64,000 bases of DNA from UBA5239 sp040391785. Lineage in GTDB: Bacteria; Verrucomicrobiota; Lentisphaeria; Victivallales; Victivallaceae. The DNA lies in the NCBI GenBank assembly GCA_040391785.1, contig JBEBXH010000001.1:62001-126000 (forward strand), in the 5' to 3' direction. A program made the position numbers and the translations under genes. The notes below the pieces were generated by a model that worked only from the letters and a program-made list of their open reading frames with translations, ran no database searches and was not told where the DNA came from. This document shows, piece by piece, positions 27,774 to 35,867 of the stretch (positions are counted from its first letter, which is position 1; each line of letters begins with the position of its first letter).

Positions 27774-28637
27774 ATGTATATATTGAATTACTTATTGATT
27801 TTTGTAGCAACCGGGTTGTTTTGCTTTCTGATCATTCGACTGGTTACAAGATTTCTTCTGGAAAAATTGGAGTTGAACAGCAATGCAAGATATGAAGCAT
27901 TGCGACGCTTCATATCTCCGGGAACGCTTTTGACATCAAGGATTTTTTCCGCTTTGATCGTGGGAAGCGGGATGTTTATTATTCAATTGGCGTGTGGAGT
28001 TGAAAAAATGCAGATCGCGGTTCCTGTCGCATGCGGATTCGGCGTGTTGACATTCTACTTGGTTTATTGGTATTATCTTCGTAAACTCTTGAAACGCAAG
28101 GAAGCGTTTGAATCTAAAATTCTAGATTTGGCGATGGGGCTTTCAAACAGTATGCGCTCAGGCCTGGCGCTGGGACAATCCGTCGATGCCCTTGCCAAGC
28201 GCATGAATGGTCCCATGCAGGAGGAATTATCCATCCTGGTACGGGAAAACCGTCTGGGCATTGACCTTCCGGAGGCGTTTGAAAGAATGAGCAAGCGGAT
28301 GCCCTGTGAGGATATGCATCTTCTGGCGACAACCGTCGTATTGACCACCCGTTCAGGAGGAAGTCTTGTCGAAGTCCTGGAGGAAATGGTGCTTATGATC
28401 CGCGCCAGAACCGAATTTCAGGAGAGACTGAAAAATATGACCGCGCAAGGACGTTTTGAAGCAATATCGATTTCGGCTGCGCCTCTGGCTGCTTTTATTT
28501 TGCTGTACTTCATTGATCCGGTGCTAATGCGGCCGCTTGTGACTACAGGTGTCGGCTGGCTCACCGTTGCTGCAGCGTGTGTACTTGTTTCAATCGGATA
28601 CTATTTCCTCAGAAAAATTATTACGGTGGAGGTTTAA
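27774..28637 (+). CDS. tadB: Tad inner-membrane platform protein TadB
   Basis: 287 residues, TTGGAGG upstream. A T2SSF-family protein: hydrophobic segments near residues 4-24, 55-75, 80-105 and 235-280. The cytoplasmic T2SF helices contain LDLAMGLSNSMRSGLALGQS, LPEAFERMSKRMP and TTVVLTTRSGGSLVEVLEEM. It forms the inner-membrane platform with TadC on which CpaF acts. It ends two bases before tadC. Confidence 0.92.
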   Translation: MYILNYLLIFVATGLFCFLIIRLVTRFLLEKLELNSNARYEALRRFISPGTLLTSRIFSALIVGSGMFIIQLACGVEKMQIAVPVACGFGVLTFYLVYWYYLRKLLKRKEAFESKILDLAMGLSNSMRSGLALGQSVDALAKRMNGPMQEELSILVRENRLGIDLPEAFERMSKRMPCEDMHLLATTVVLTTRSGGSLVEVLEEMVLMIRARTEFQERLKNMTAQGRFEAISISAAPLAAFILLYFIDPVLMRPLVTTGVGWLTVAAACVLVSIGYYFLRKIITVEV

Positions 28638-28639
28638 CA

Positions 28640-29551
28640 ATGGATATCCAGTACAATTTATCCATTTATATCACAATATTCCTGATTGTGTTTATTCCTT
28701 ATGTTTTTGTTTCGTTTTTTATGAGCAAGCCCAAGGTCGTGACTGCGGATCTTGACAAGCGCAATCTCCCGAAAATTTTCCGGATTCTCTGGGGTATTTT
28801 ATCTTATTTCTCCGAATCAGTCGGAGGACTTGCGGAAAAAATGCAACCATACCGTAAGGCAAAGCTGCAGAATACTTTGCTGCTGGCGAACATAAAAATG
28901 GATGTGGGATTTGTCTTTGCCGCAGAACTTCTGCTTGCTGTCACTCTTCCGGTGGTTGTGGTTTTACTGTTTCTATATTTTACCACCAACGGATTCATGT
29001 TATTTTCGCTCGGAGTCATTTGCGCCTTTGTCGGTTATATTTATCCTTCCATGACACTGGCCAGCGCCGCGGATGAACGGCAGAACAAAATCATGAAAGC
29101 GCTGCCGTTTGCGATTGACCTGATTGGTTCCGCCATGCGTTCCGGCGTGGATTTTACAGCTGCGATCCGGTATTATGTTTCCACGGAACAAACATCTTCT
29201 CCACTGGGAGTTGAATTCGGTATCATGTTGCGGCAATTGGAATTGGGCAAGACCCGGATCGAAGCAATCGAAGATATGAGCAAACGGATTCAAACGGATG
29301 CGTTTTCATCTTTTGCCGCTGCCGTGATTCATGGTTTTGAGGTAGGTGCGTCAATTGTGGAAACTATGAAAATTCAGGCGGAGGAAATGCGCAGGGTACG
29401 CTTCAATATTGCAGAACGCAAAGCGGCAAGGGCTGTTTCGGCCATGATTTTTCCGATTGCCGTGTTTATTATGCCTGCAATGTTTCTTATTATCGGAGCA
29501 CCTGTTTTAATCAAAGTAATGGGCAGCGGGCTTGGAGGATTGGCTCAATGA
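28640..29551 (+). CDS. tadC: Tad inner-membrane platform protein TadC
   Basis: 303 residues from the ATG at 28640, which has GGTGGAGG just upstream; longer frames would run into tadB. Membrane segments lie at about residues 8-28, 95-140 and 270-295, flanking the T2SF helices (LPFAIDLIGSAMRSGVDFTAAI, then EFGIMLRQLELGKTRIEAIEDMSKRI). It pairs with TadB as the platform. Its stop overlaps the next start (ATGA at 29548). Confidence 0.92.
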   Translation: MDIQYNLSIYITIFLIVFIPYVFVSFFMSKPKVVTADLDKRNLPKIFRILWGILSYFSESVGGLAEKMQPYRKAKLQNTLLLANIKMDVGFVFAAELLLAVTLPVVVVLLFLYFTTNGFMLFSLGVICAFVGYIYPSMTLASAADERQNKIMKALPFAIDLIGSAMRSGVDFTAAIRYYVSTEQTSSPLGVEFGIMLRQLELGKTRIEAIEDMSKRIQTDAFSSFAAAVIHGFEVGASIVETMKIQAEEMRRVRFNIAERKAARAVSAMIFPIAVFIMPAMFLIIGAPVLIKVMGSGLGGLAQ

Positions 29552-31137
29552 AATATTGTCTTGAGTTTACTACCGGAGAACTGGCCGGACAATCGTTTTC
29601 GCTTGATAATGAAAATGTGATCACCATTGGCCGGTCCCGTTCCAATACGATCTGCCTGAAAGCATTGGATGTTTCAGGACGTCACCTCATTCTCCGCAAA
29701 ATGCCCAACGATGTCCTTGTGACCGAAGTTCTCAGTTCCAAAATCACCAGGTATAACGGACTCGAAGTTGAAATCGGCAAGAAAATAGACTTGAAAGCCG
29801 GAGATTCGCTTCAGATGGGCGAAAGTACCATATTTGTGTTAACGGTAGCAAGTCATCCGGAAACAATCGTTTCCGATGGGCTTAAGACTGAAAAACCCGG
29901 CATTGAAAAAAGCGGCGGCCAGGCAAACCCGGCAGATGTGCAGGGAACTGTTGTCGCAAGCCAGGCCGTTGTTCCGGATGAAATTGAGACTTTGGCGGCT
30001 CCTGCAGGTTCATCGCCTTCCGCGGTTAATTTACCGGGCCGCATCGAAGAAGATAAAGCCGATAACGAAACAATCGCGATTCAAACCCGGATTGCCTCCG
30101 GCGATGAATTGGAAAATATAAAAAGATCGCTTCAAACCAAACAGAGAACCAAAGCAATTCTCTGGACTGTTTCCATTATCATGTTCCTTGCAGTAACCGT
30201 GTCGTTGTATTTTTACTTGAAACCGGATCGGGAAGAATGGGTTTCATGGCCTGTTGACGAAAAAGGAGAATATCTGAATGATTTTGTCCAGGTTGCCCCA
30301 TATCTTGCAGTGGGCTTCCCGAAGGTTTCCGCGAATCAGGTGGAAAAGAAAGACGGTATGCTTGACATTATTTCCCGAATTGGCAAGCAGCGCGATGTTC
30401 CGCTTCATATCGCCGTCTCGTCCGAGACGGAACAGACAACCTTGTTTAAAGACCGGGATACGGCTTTTGAAGAATGGATCCAATCGCAGAGGGACAAGGA
30501 TAATACAATCAACTTTGCCTTAAATAAAGCGACATTTTTCATCAATGTCACGCGCGGAGCCGGAATTCCCCTGAATTATGTTTCTTACACGCGGCGTGTA
30601 GCAGATGATGAATATTTCGGTTATGCAGTATTTCTCAGAAATGAAGACAATATTCATACATTTATGATCGAGGTTCCATTATGGGCTCAATGGCGTTCCG
30701 AGGATTTTCTCCGCCAGCAATTATCGGCTATAGTGATTTTCGCTATCCGGCGGACCCCGGAATTCTGGGAAGGCGCGCAGCATTACCGGAAAGAATCCTC
30801 TATTGCCCAGGATTTGGACGAAGCAAAGGGTTATATGAAAAGAAAGTCTCCGATATATTGGGAAAAAGTTTTCTTTTGTCTGAAAAGCGCCTTGATCAAG
30901 GCAAAACAAAATGATGATCAGGAAAACTTGACCACTGCAAAATCACTGTTGGCAAGGCTGCGGGCAGAACAAACCGAATGGTATAATGCACAAAAACTGG
31001 CCTATCAATATGCGGAACGGAACGATGACACGCGGACAATGCAGTCCGTACAATCTGCGTGTGACTCCGTGTTTACCCCGGAATTCCAGCAGTCGGACTA
31101 CCGCTATGAATTGATTAAGAGAAAGGATTGGAAATGA
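29548..31137 (+). CDS. FHA-domain single-pass membrane protein
   Basis: 529 residues, GGAGG upstream, ATGA overlap with tadC. Residues ~1-100 are an FHA domain (VITIGRSRSNTICL, VSGRHLIL, ITRYNGLEVEIG). A flexible linker precedes one membrane segment at ~200-222, and the large C-terminal part would be periplasmic. That part has no family I recognise: SWPVDEKGEYLNDFVQVAP, then a mixed alpha/beta region and a terminal helical region (~410-529) with TPR-like features. The topology (cytoplasmic FHA, periplasmic body) resembles YscD/PrgH-type ring proteins. Likely a phosphorylation-sensing structural part of the machine. Confidence 0.78.
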   Translation: MKYCLEFTTGELAGQSFSLDNENVITIGRSRSNTICLKALDVSGRHLILRKMPNDVLVTEVLSSKITRYNGLEVEIGKKIDLKAGDSLQMGESTIFVLTVASHPETIVSDGLKTEKPGIEKSGGQANPADVQGTVVASQAVVPDEIETLAAPAGSSPSAVNLPGRIEEDKADNETIAIQTRIASGDELENIKRSLQTKQRTKAILWTVSIIMFLAVTVSLYFYLKPDREEWVSWPVDEKGEYLNDFVQVAPYLAVGFPKVSANQVEKKDGMLDIISRIGKQRDVPLHIAVSSETEQTTLFKDRDTAFEEWIQSQRDKDNTINFALNKATFFINVTRGAGIPLNYVSYTRRVADDEYFGYAVFLRNEDNIHTFMIEVPLWAQWRSEDFLRQQLSAIVIFAIRRTPEFWEGAQHYRKESSIAQDLDEAKGYMKRKSPIYWEKVFFCLKSALIKAKQNDDQENLTTAKSLLARLRAEQTEWYNAQKLAYQYAERNDDTRTMQSVQSACDSVFTPEFQQSDYRYELIKRKDWK

Positions 31138-33527
31138 TCTGGAAACATCAGGATACAGCCTTGCGGCTGGAACTTCACGAAAAAATTATTTTCGAGATTT
31201 CTTCGGACAAAATTCCGGATGATTTTTATATCGGCAGAAGTTCGGATTGTTTCTGGCAGATTCCTGAAACGGATAAAAGTGCCGGCAATAAGCATGTTCG
31301 TATCTATAAAAAAGGAAAGAATCTTTTCATTCAGGACATGAAAAGCCGCAACGGCACTTATTTCATGGGAAAACGCATTACAGAAAGACGGCTTTCGAAC
31401 GGAGATATTTATGGCATAGGCGATTGCAAATTGATCGTGGAAACCGTACGCCGGGACGATAAAAACAGCCGGCAGGAGCTTTATCACCGCCTCGAACAAA
31501 TCTCCGGAAACAGCAAGGGGAAAGTATATTCCCTTGAAAAAAACTATAACAAGATCGGCTCCGCGGACGGATGCGATATTCAAATTCCCGATGCCATCGT
31601 GTCGCATTTGCACGCCACGCTTGAAAACCATGACGACGGTACCTGCTGGATCAAGGATAACGGAAGCCGGAACGGAACGAAAGTCAATGGTACTCCATTG
31701 TCCGCCGAAACAGCCAAAACAGGCCGTATGTTGAAAGACGGCGATATTGTTTCCATTACTTATGTGGATTTTCGTTTTCTGGATAAAGCGGTAGTCCATG
31801 TCCGTTCCCATATCGCGATCAAAATCGCGGTTGTCGTAGCCACGCTTGCGATCGTATTAGGCGGATATTTCGGCGTGAAAACCGCATTTCCTTCCGCCCG
31901 GGAAATCAGGCTCCAAGCAGAAAACCATGCGGCAATGGGTGATTTTCAGACAGCCAGGAAACTTCTTTCGGCGGCGGCGGATGCCCGCGGCGCGGAAAAC
32001 GATGCCCAGCAACGCGGGGACTTGATACTGAAGCTCGGTCTCTGGGAAAATACTCATACCAACTGGGAAAAGATCAAAGCAATTCTTGCCGAACAGGCTC
32101 CCGGAGATTGGAGAGATGCCAATAGTTTATTCGCAACCTTGATTTCACCAAATAATGAAAATTGGAAATGGAACGCGACAAATGCCATTATGGAAATGAA
32201 GAATGCGCAGGAAACACATAATTTGCTTACGATTCTGATGACGGTGGAAGAGCGCCTGCAAAATTCGGAGGAAAACATGGAATACATGCTTTCTCTCACC
32301 CACAAACTGGAACAGAGCAAAAATACGTGTGCGAAAACTTCTCTTGACTATCGGAAAAAGTTGCTTCAACGAACAGATGATATTTTAGCGGAAATGAAGC
32401 AATTGGCGGTAGATTATAAAACCATGCAAAACGTTATAGGCGGATATGACCATATCGACAAAACCAATGAAATTATTCTTGCTTTGAACAATATAAAGCA
32501 GGCTGCGGATTCACGAATTGCCGCAGGGCAAGAGAAGAATCTCCCAGTGTCAAAGGCAGTGAGCAATTATTGCGAAAATCTTATTGAACCGATGCTTCTT
32601 CTACAGAAAAGCAAATCCAGACTGGATGAAAATTATATCGCTGTCGTAAGTATGAAATTCTCAAGCTTTGTCGACAAATTGCCGCTTCCGGGAACCGAGC
32701 AATGCATGGTGGCCGCCAACTTGTCGACCAGGCGCGCGGAAATGGAGAAAAATAATCAACAGCTTGCTCAAACCATTATCCAGCTGAAAAATTTCCAATA
32801 TTATTTCGAGCATAATCTTGTTGCCCCGGGGCAGGAATCACCGCTTTTGAAGCAGCTTTTCGATTCTGCGGTTCTTGATGCAGTGCTTGCCTGCGATTGC
32901 CTGGAACAGGCACAGCCCCTTTATTCCGTGAAAAAACCCGTCAGTCATTATGATCGCCTTTTAGGAATACATGTCTGGTTTGAGTATCTGCGCTCTCTGG
33001 ATGGGGATTTTGATACAACCTTGTTCGACGAACGCTTCAAACCGAATATTTTTCGTGACAAAGAAATCTTTGATAATCTGGAAATCTTTGTGGCATTCTG
33101 TAAACCAGCCGAAAAATCTCCATTCCATGATGTTGTTAATAAATTGCTCTCGCTGCAGACCGAAAATAATCAGTTCGACGCATATCGGCGTGCCGCCGGC
33201 GAACTTTTGGACAAGAGAGATGCATTTTTGCGGAAAACATATCAGATTTATATGGATGGGCCCAATACAAGACGTGGAATCATTGCCGGTGGTATTGCGA
33301 TATGCTTGAAGACAAAAAGCAGTAAAATCGTTCCTGATAATACCGCCGCAGATCTGATCAGAGCGTTACAGACACTTCGTCGCAAACTGTCTGCAATTGC
33401 GGAGAAAAACCAGAACTCTACACCTGAAAAATTATTGGAAGCGGAACAGGAGATTCTTGAGCTGGGAATACCGGGGGATCCGCTTTTGAAACAGCCCTGG
33501 GCCGATAAATTCAATCGGAGGAAATAG
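31134..33527 (+). CDS. Tandem-FHA single-pass membrane protein
   Basis: 797 residues from the ATG at 31134 (ATGA overlap with the previous stop; GAAAGG upstream). Two FHA domains occupy residues ~15-100 (DDFYIGRSSDCFWQI, SRNGTYFMG) and ~115-210 (NKIGSADGCDIQIP, IVSHLHATL, GSRNGTKVNG). A membrane segment follows at ~226-248, then ~550 residues of helix-rich, coiled-coil-containing sequence facing the periplasm, with no recognised family. With its neighbour and CpaF, the locus encodes four FHA domains. This probably couples inner-membrane phosphosignalling to periplasmic assembly. Confidence 0.78.
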   Translation: MIWKHQDTALRLELHEKIIFEISSDKIPDDFYIGRSSDCFWQIPETDKSAGNKHVRIYKKGKNLFIQDMKSRNGTYFMGKRITERRLSNGDIYGIGDCKLIVETVRRDDKNSRQELYHRLEQISGNSKGKVYSLEKNYNKIGSADGCDIQIPDAIVSHLHATLENHDDGTCWIKDNGSRNGTKVNGTPLSAETAKTGRMLKDGDIVSITYVDFRFLDKAVVHVRSHIAIKIAVVVATLAIVLGGYFGVKTAFPSAREIRLQAENHAAMGDFQTARKLLSAAADARGAENDAQQRGDLILKLGLWENTHTNWEKIKAILAEQAPGDWRDANSLFATLISPNNENWKWNATNAIMEMKNAQETHNLLTILMTVEERLQNSEENMEYMLSLTHKLEQSKNTCAKTSLDYRKKLLQRTDDILAEMKQLAVDYKTMQNVIGGYDHIDKTNEIILALNNIKQAADSRIAAGQEKNLPVSKAVSNYCENLIEPMLLLQKSKSRLDENYIAVVSMKFSSFVDKLPLPGTEQCMVAANLSTRRAEMEKNNQQLAQTIIQLKNFQYYFEHNLVAPGQESPLLKQLFDSAVLDAVLACDCLEQAQPLYSVKKPVSHYDRLLGIHVWFEYLRSLDGDFDTTLFDERFKPNIFRDKEIFDNLEIFVAFCKPAEKSPFHDVVNKLLSLQTENNQFDAYRRAAGELLDKRDAFLRKTYQIYMDGPNTRRGIIAGGIAICLKTKSSKIVPDNTAADLIRALQTLRRKLSAIAEKNQNSTPEKLLEAEQEILELGIPGDPLLKQPWADKFNRRK

Positions 33528-33531
33528 ATTT

Positions 33532-33753
33532 ATGGGACTTTTTAACAATAAAAACTCAAAACCTGGTATGGGAGATTGTGAAAATGGCTCCATGATGATG
33601 GAATATGTTATTACGTTGGCGGTTGCCGCCGTATTTCTTTTCTTCTGGCTGAAAATATTTGAGCCGGGAGTAGGATTTACGGACGACTTCGGAAAACCGC
33701 TTGTTGCTTATTTTCAGCGTGTGTTAACCGGCATTTCATTGCCAATACCATAA
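33532..33753 (+). CDS. Flp-like minor pilin candidate
   Basis: 73 residues. An N-terminal hydrophilic leader ends CENG, followed by SMMMEY and a hydrophobic helix (VITLAVAAVFLFFWL). This is the G-xxxx-EY prepilin cleavage pattern also seen in the two main pilins downstream (GAVAMEY). The short mature part (FTDDFGKPLVAYFQRVLTG) is unlike theirs. It lies 4 bases after the tandem-FHA gene. Likely a minor pilin processed by the CpaA-type peptidase at 34548. Confidence 0.68.
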   Translation: MGLFNNKNSKPGMGDCENGSMMMEYVITLAVAAVFLFFWLKIFEPGVGFTDDFGKPLVAYFQRVLTGISLPIP

Positions 33754-33775
33754 AACCCAACAAAGGAACTAAAAA

Positions 33776-34117
33776 ATGAAACACAGCAAACTAAATCTCG
33801 CTCGTATCAAGAAAACTTTTTGTGGCCGCTTTCTCTGCCGTATCCTCGGCGATGAAAACGGCGCCGTGGCAATGGAATACATTGTCATTGCGTTGCTGGT
33901 CGCTGCCGCGGTTGTCGGACTGGTTATGGTCTTTGGCGGAAACCTCCGTAATATGCTCAGCAAGACCAACGATACTATGACGGCCACAACGGTGAAACAA
34001 GTGGAAGACGTGGGCAATGCTAATCGTATAGAACAGGGTAAGCTTCAGGGAGAAAACAAGACTGCTGTCGACGCCGGCAACAAGCTCGGTGGGGATTTTT
34101 CCGGAGACGGTAAATAA
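33776..34117 (+). CDS. flp: Flp-type major pilin, copy 1
   Basis: 113 residues. A long basic leader (~27 residues, Cys-containing) ends ENG, followed by AVAMEYIVIALLVAAAVVGLVMVFGG, the classic Flp cleavage site and hydrophobic helix. The mature tail continues NLRNMLSKTNDTMTATTVKQ and a Gly/Asp-rich end. AAAGGAACT lies just upstream. Copy 2 follows 89 bases later with almost the same helix and proximal tail. Confidence 0.9.
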   Translation: MKHSKLNLARIKKTFCGRFLCRILGDENGAVAMEYIVIALLVAAAVVGLVMVFGGNLRNMLSKTNDTMTATTVKQVEDVGNANRIEQGKLQGENKTAVDAGNKLGGDFSGDGK

Positions 34118-34150
34118 CTCATCCAGGCTGGGATAAGTATTTTCAACCAT

Positions 34151-34185
34151 TTTCTGTCGGAATATGAACAATATTCCGGCAGAAA
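34151..34185 (+). other. 15-bp hairpin between the two pilin genes
   Basis: TTTCTGTCGGAATAT (34151-34165) pairs with ATATTCCGGCAGAAA (34171-34185) around a GAACA loop, with one G-U pair. No T-run follows, so it is not an intrinsic terminator. In an intergenic spot between highly expressed pilin genes it could stabilise or process the message. Confidence 0.75.
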
Positions 34186-34206
34186 TCACAAAAAGGGAAA
34201 TTGTAT

Positions 34207-34515
34207 ATGTGTAAGATAGCAACCGTTATTCGCCGCTTGAGAAAAGATGAGAACGGCGCCGTGGCGATGGAATACATTGTCATTGCTTTGCTGGTTGCCG
34301 CCGCGGTTGTCGGCCTGGTTATGGTCTTTGGTGGAAACCTCCGCAATATGCTCAGCAAGACCAACGATACCATGGCGGCCACAACGGTGAAACAAGTGGA
34401 AGATGTCGGTGATGCTAATCGTATAGAGCAAGGCGAGCTTCATCTTCAAAGACAAACCGCAATAGATGCCGGTAACAAACTCGGTGGTGACTTTTCGGAC
34501 GGAATGTGCAAATAG
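34207..34515 (+). CDS. flp: Flp-type pilin, copy 2
   Basis: 102 residues from the ATG at 34207, chosen because AAGGGAAA lies 8 nt upstream; an in-frame TTG at 34201 is the only longer option. The leader is shorter than in copy 1 (MCKIATVIRRLRKDENG). From GAVAMEY through TTVKQVED the two are near-identical at protein and DNA level. The tails differ (LHLQRQTAIDAGNKLGGDFS here). A tandem duplication with possible gene conversion of the shared core. Confidence 0.9.
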   Translation: MCKIATVIRRLRKDENGAVAMEYIVIALLVAAAVVGLVMVFGGNLRNMLSKTNDTMAATTVKQVEDVGDANRIEQGELHLQRQTAIDAGNKLGGDFSDGMCK

Positions 34516-34547
34516 CCTTGCAAAATCAGAAAGGAATCAATCAGCCG

Positions 34548-35087
34548 ATGAACCAAATTCTTACCATTTGTATCATAACGCCAATCCTGGCAATTCTTTG
34601 CTGGAAAGATTGCAAATACCGGCAGCTTCCGAACGTTCTTACGTTTGGTCTGGCCGCATTGTGCCTGATCTGGCGTTTTTGGCAGGAAGGCGTCCCCGGG
34701 CTGATTGACGGTTTGCTCGGCGGTATTGTCTGTGCACTGTTCCTGCTGATTCCATTTCTGATGAAAGGCGCCGGCGGCGGTGATCTGAAAATGCTTTTTG
34801 CCACCGGCATTGTCACTGGATTGCGGCTTTGTTTCGCGGAACTGCTGTTCGTTTCGCTGTCCGGACTGGCTCTTGGACTCATAATGATGATTTTCGGCTG
34901 GGTGAGCTCAAACCGCTTGAAACATTATTTGCGTTCTGTTTTTGACTGGCGGTATGACCGGAAAGCCGGAAAAGCCGTGCTTCCGGAGAAAAATGACGAG
35001 CGGAGCCGCGTTCCGTTCGGGGTGGCGATTGCGGCCGGGACAATCATTACTTTGCTGTATGCCTATTATCTGGAGAAACCGATATGA
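34548..35087 (+). CDS. cpaA: Prepilin peptidase CpaA/TadV (A24 family)
   Basis: 179 residues from the ATG at 34548 (GAAAGGA upstream); an in-frame ATG at 34506 would overlap the pilin gene. A multi-pass membrane aspartyl protease of the A24B type: the first catalytic Asp in CWKDCKYRQLPN (residue ~20) and the second in the GGGD motif (KGAGGGDLKM, residue ~87). It cleaves the leader peptides of the adjacent pilins and TadE-like proteins. Its stop overlaps the next start (ATGA). Confidence 0.9.
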   Translation: MNQILTICIITPILAILCWKDCKYRQLPNVLTFGLAALCLIWRFWQEGVPGLIDGLLGGIVCALFLLIPFLMKGAGGGDLKMLFATGIVTGLRLCFAELLFVSLSGLALGLIMMIFGWVSSNRLKHYLRSVFDWRYDRKAGKAVLPEKNDERSRVPFGVAIAAGTIITLLYAYYLEKPI

Positions 35088-35860
35088 CCTTGCATGACAA
35101 TCGGGGATCGATAATGCTGGAAACAGTCCTGGTGCTTCCCATTTTCGTACTGATTATTTTCTTTTTGATCCAGATCACTTTTGTCTGGACCGCCAAACAG
35201 ATGACTTATTACGCTGCTTATTGCGGAGCCCGAGCCGCATTGGTATACAATCCTGCCGATTATAATGCGGAGCAACAAGACGATGGCAGCTGGAAATCCA
35301 TTTCACCAAAGGGTGGAGTGGTTCATCAGGCCGCCTGTACCGCTCTTTCCTGGATCAGTTGGTCGCTGTCCGGCAATGATTGGAGCGATTTCAGAATCGG
35401 TAATTCTTACTCCGTGCCTCTTTCTTCGACCATAAGAGAACAGGTTTTCGTGCAAGTCAAGGAATTTGAAAAGATATCCGAATCTAAAAAATCATCTTCC
35501 AGCTCAAAAGAAGAGCCGGCAAAAATAGCGGATCAGTTTCCCGCCGTCACCATTACCGTTCAATTCAGATGCCCGCTTTTCATTCCGCTGGGCGGCCCAC
35601 TTATTGCCTACTTCTTTGGCGCGAACGATCAAGTCTGCCTTGACACCTCGAACGCCATCGGAGTCGGCGGGTTTTCCGCCACAAGCGGGAACCGGGTGCA
35701 TAATCAATTAATTATGAGCGGTAATTATACCAAAAGGGGCGATGTCGAATATTACAGCATTCTGCTGTCAGAAAGCTGTACGTTGGCCAAACCGTATAAA
35801 ACCGATACTTTTCCGCTGATGTCCCCGGAAGATAAAGCGGAGCTCGGGATGATATATTGA
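35084..35860 (+). CDS. tadE: TadE-like pseudopilin
   Basis: 258 residues, ATGA overlap with cpaA. The N-terminus MTLHDNRGSIMLETVLVLP is a TadE/prepilin-like leader with G-xxxx-E, followed by a hydrophobic helix (~10-35). The exported part includes YYAAYCGARAALVYNP, a Ser/Lys-rich linker and PAVTITVQFRCPLFIP. A minor pilin or pseudopilin of the Tad machine. Longer than the usual TadE (~150-200). Confidence 0.82.
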   Translation: MTLHDNRGSIMLETVLVLPIFVLIIFFLIQITFVWTAKQMTYYAAYCGARAALVYNPADYNAEQQDDGSWKSISPKGGVVHQAACTALSWISWSLSGNDWSDFRIGNSYSVPLSSTIREQVFVQVKEFEKISESKKSSSSSKEEPAKIADQFPAVTITVQFRCPLFIPLGGPLIAYFFGANDQVCLDTSNAIGVGGFSATSGNRVHNQLIMSGNYTKRGDVEYYSILLSESCTLAKPYKTDTFPLMSPEDKAELGMIY

Positions 35861-35867
35861 ACTGGAG

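Noticed and set aside
34151..34185. Intrinsic terminator between pilin genes
   Set aside because: The hairpin lacks a T-run and the next pilin needs read-through; kept only as a stem structure.
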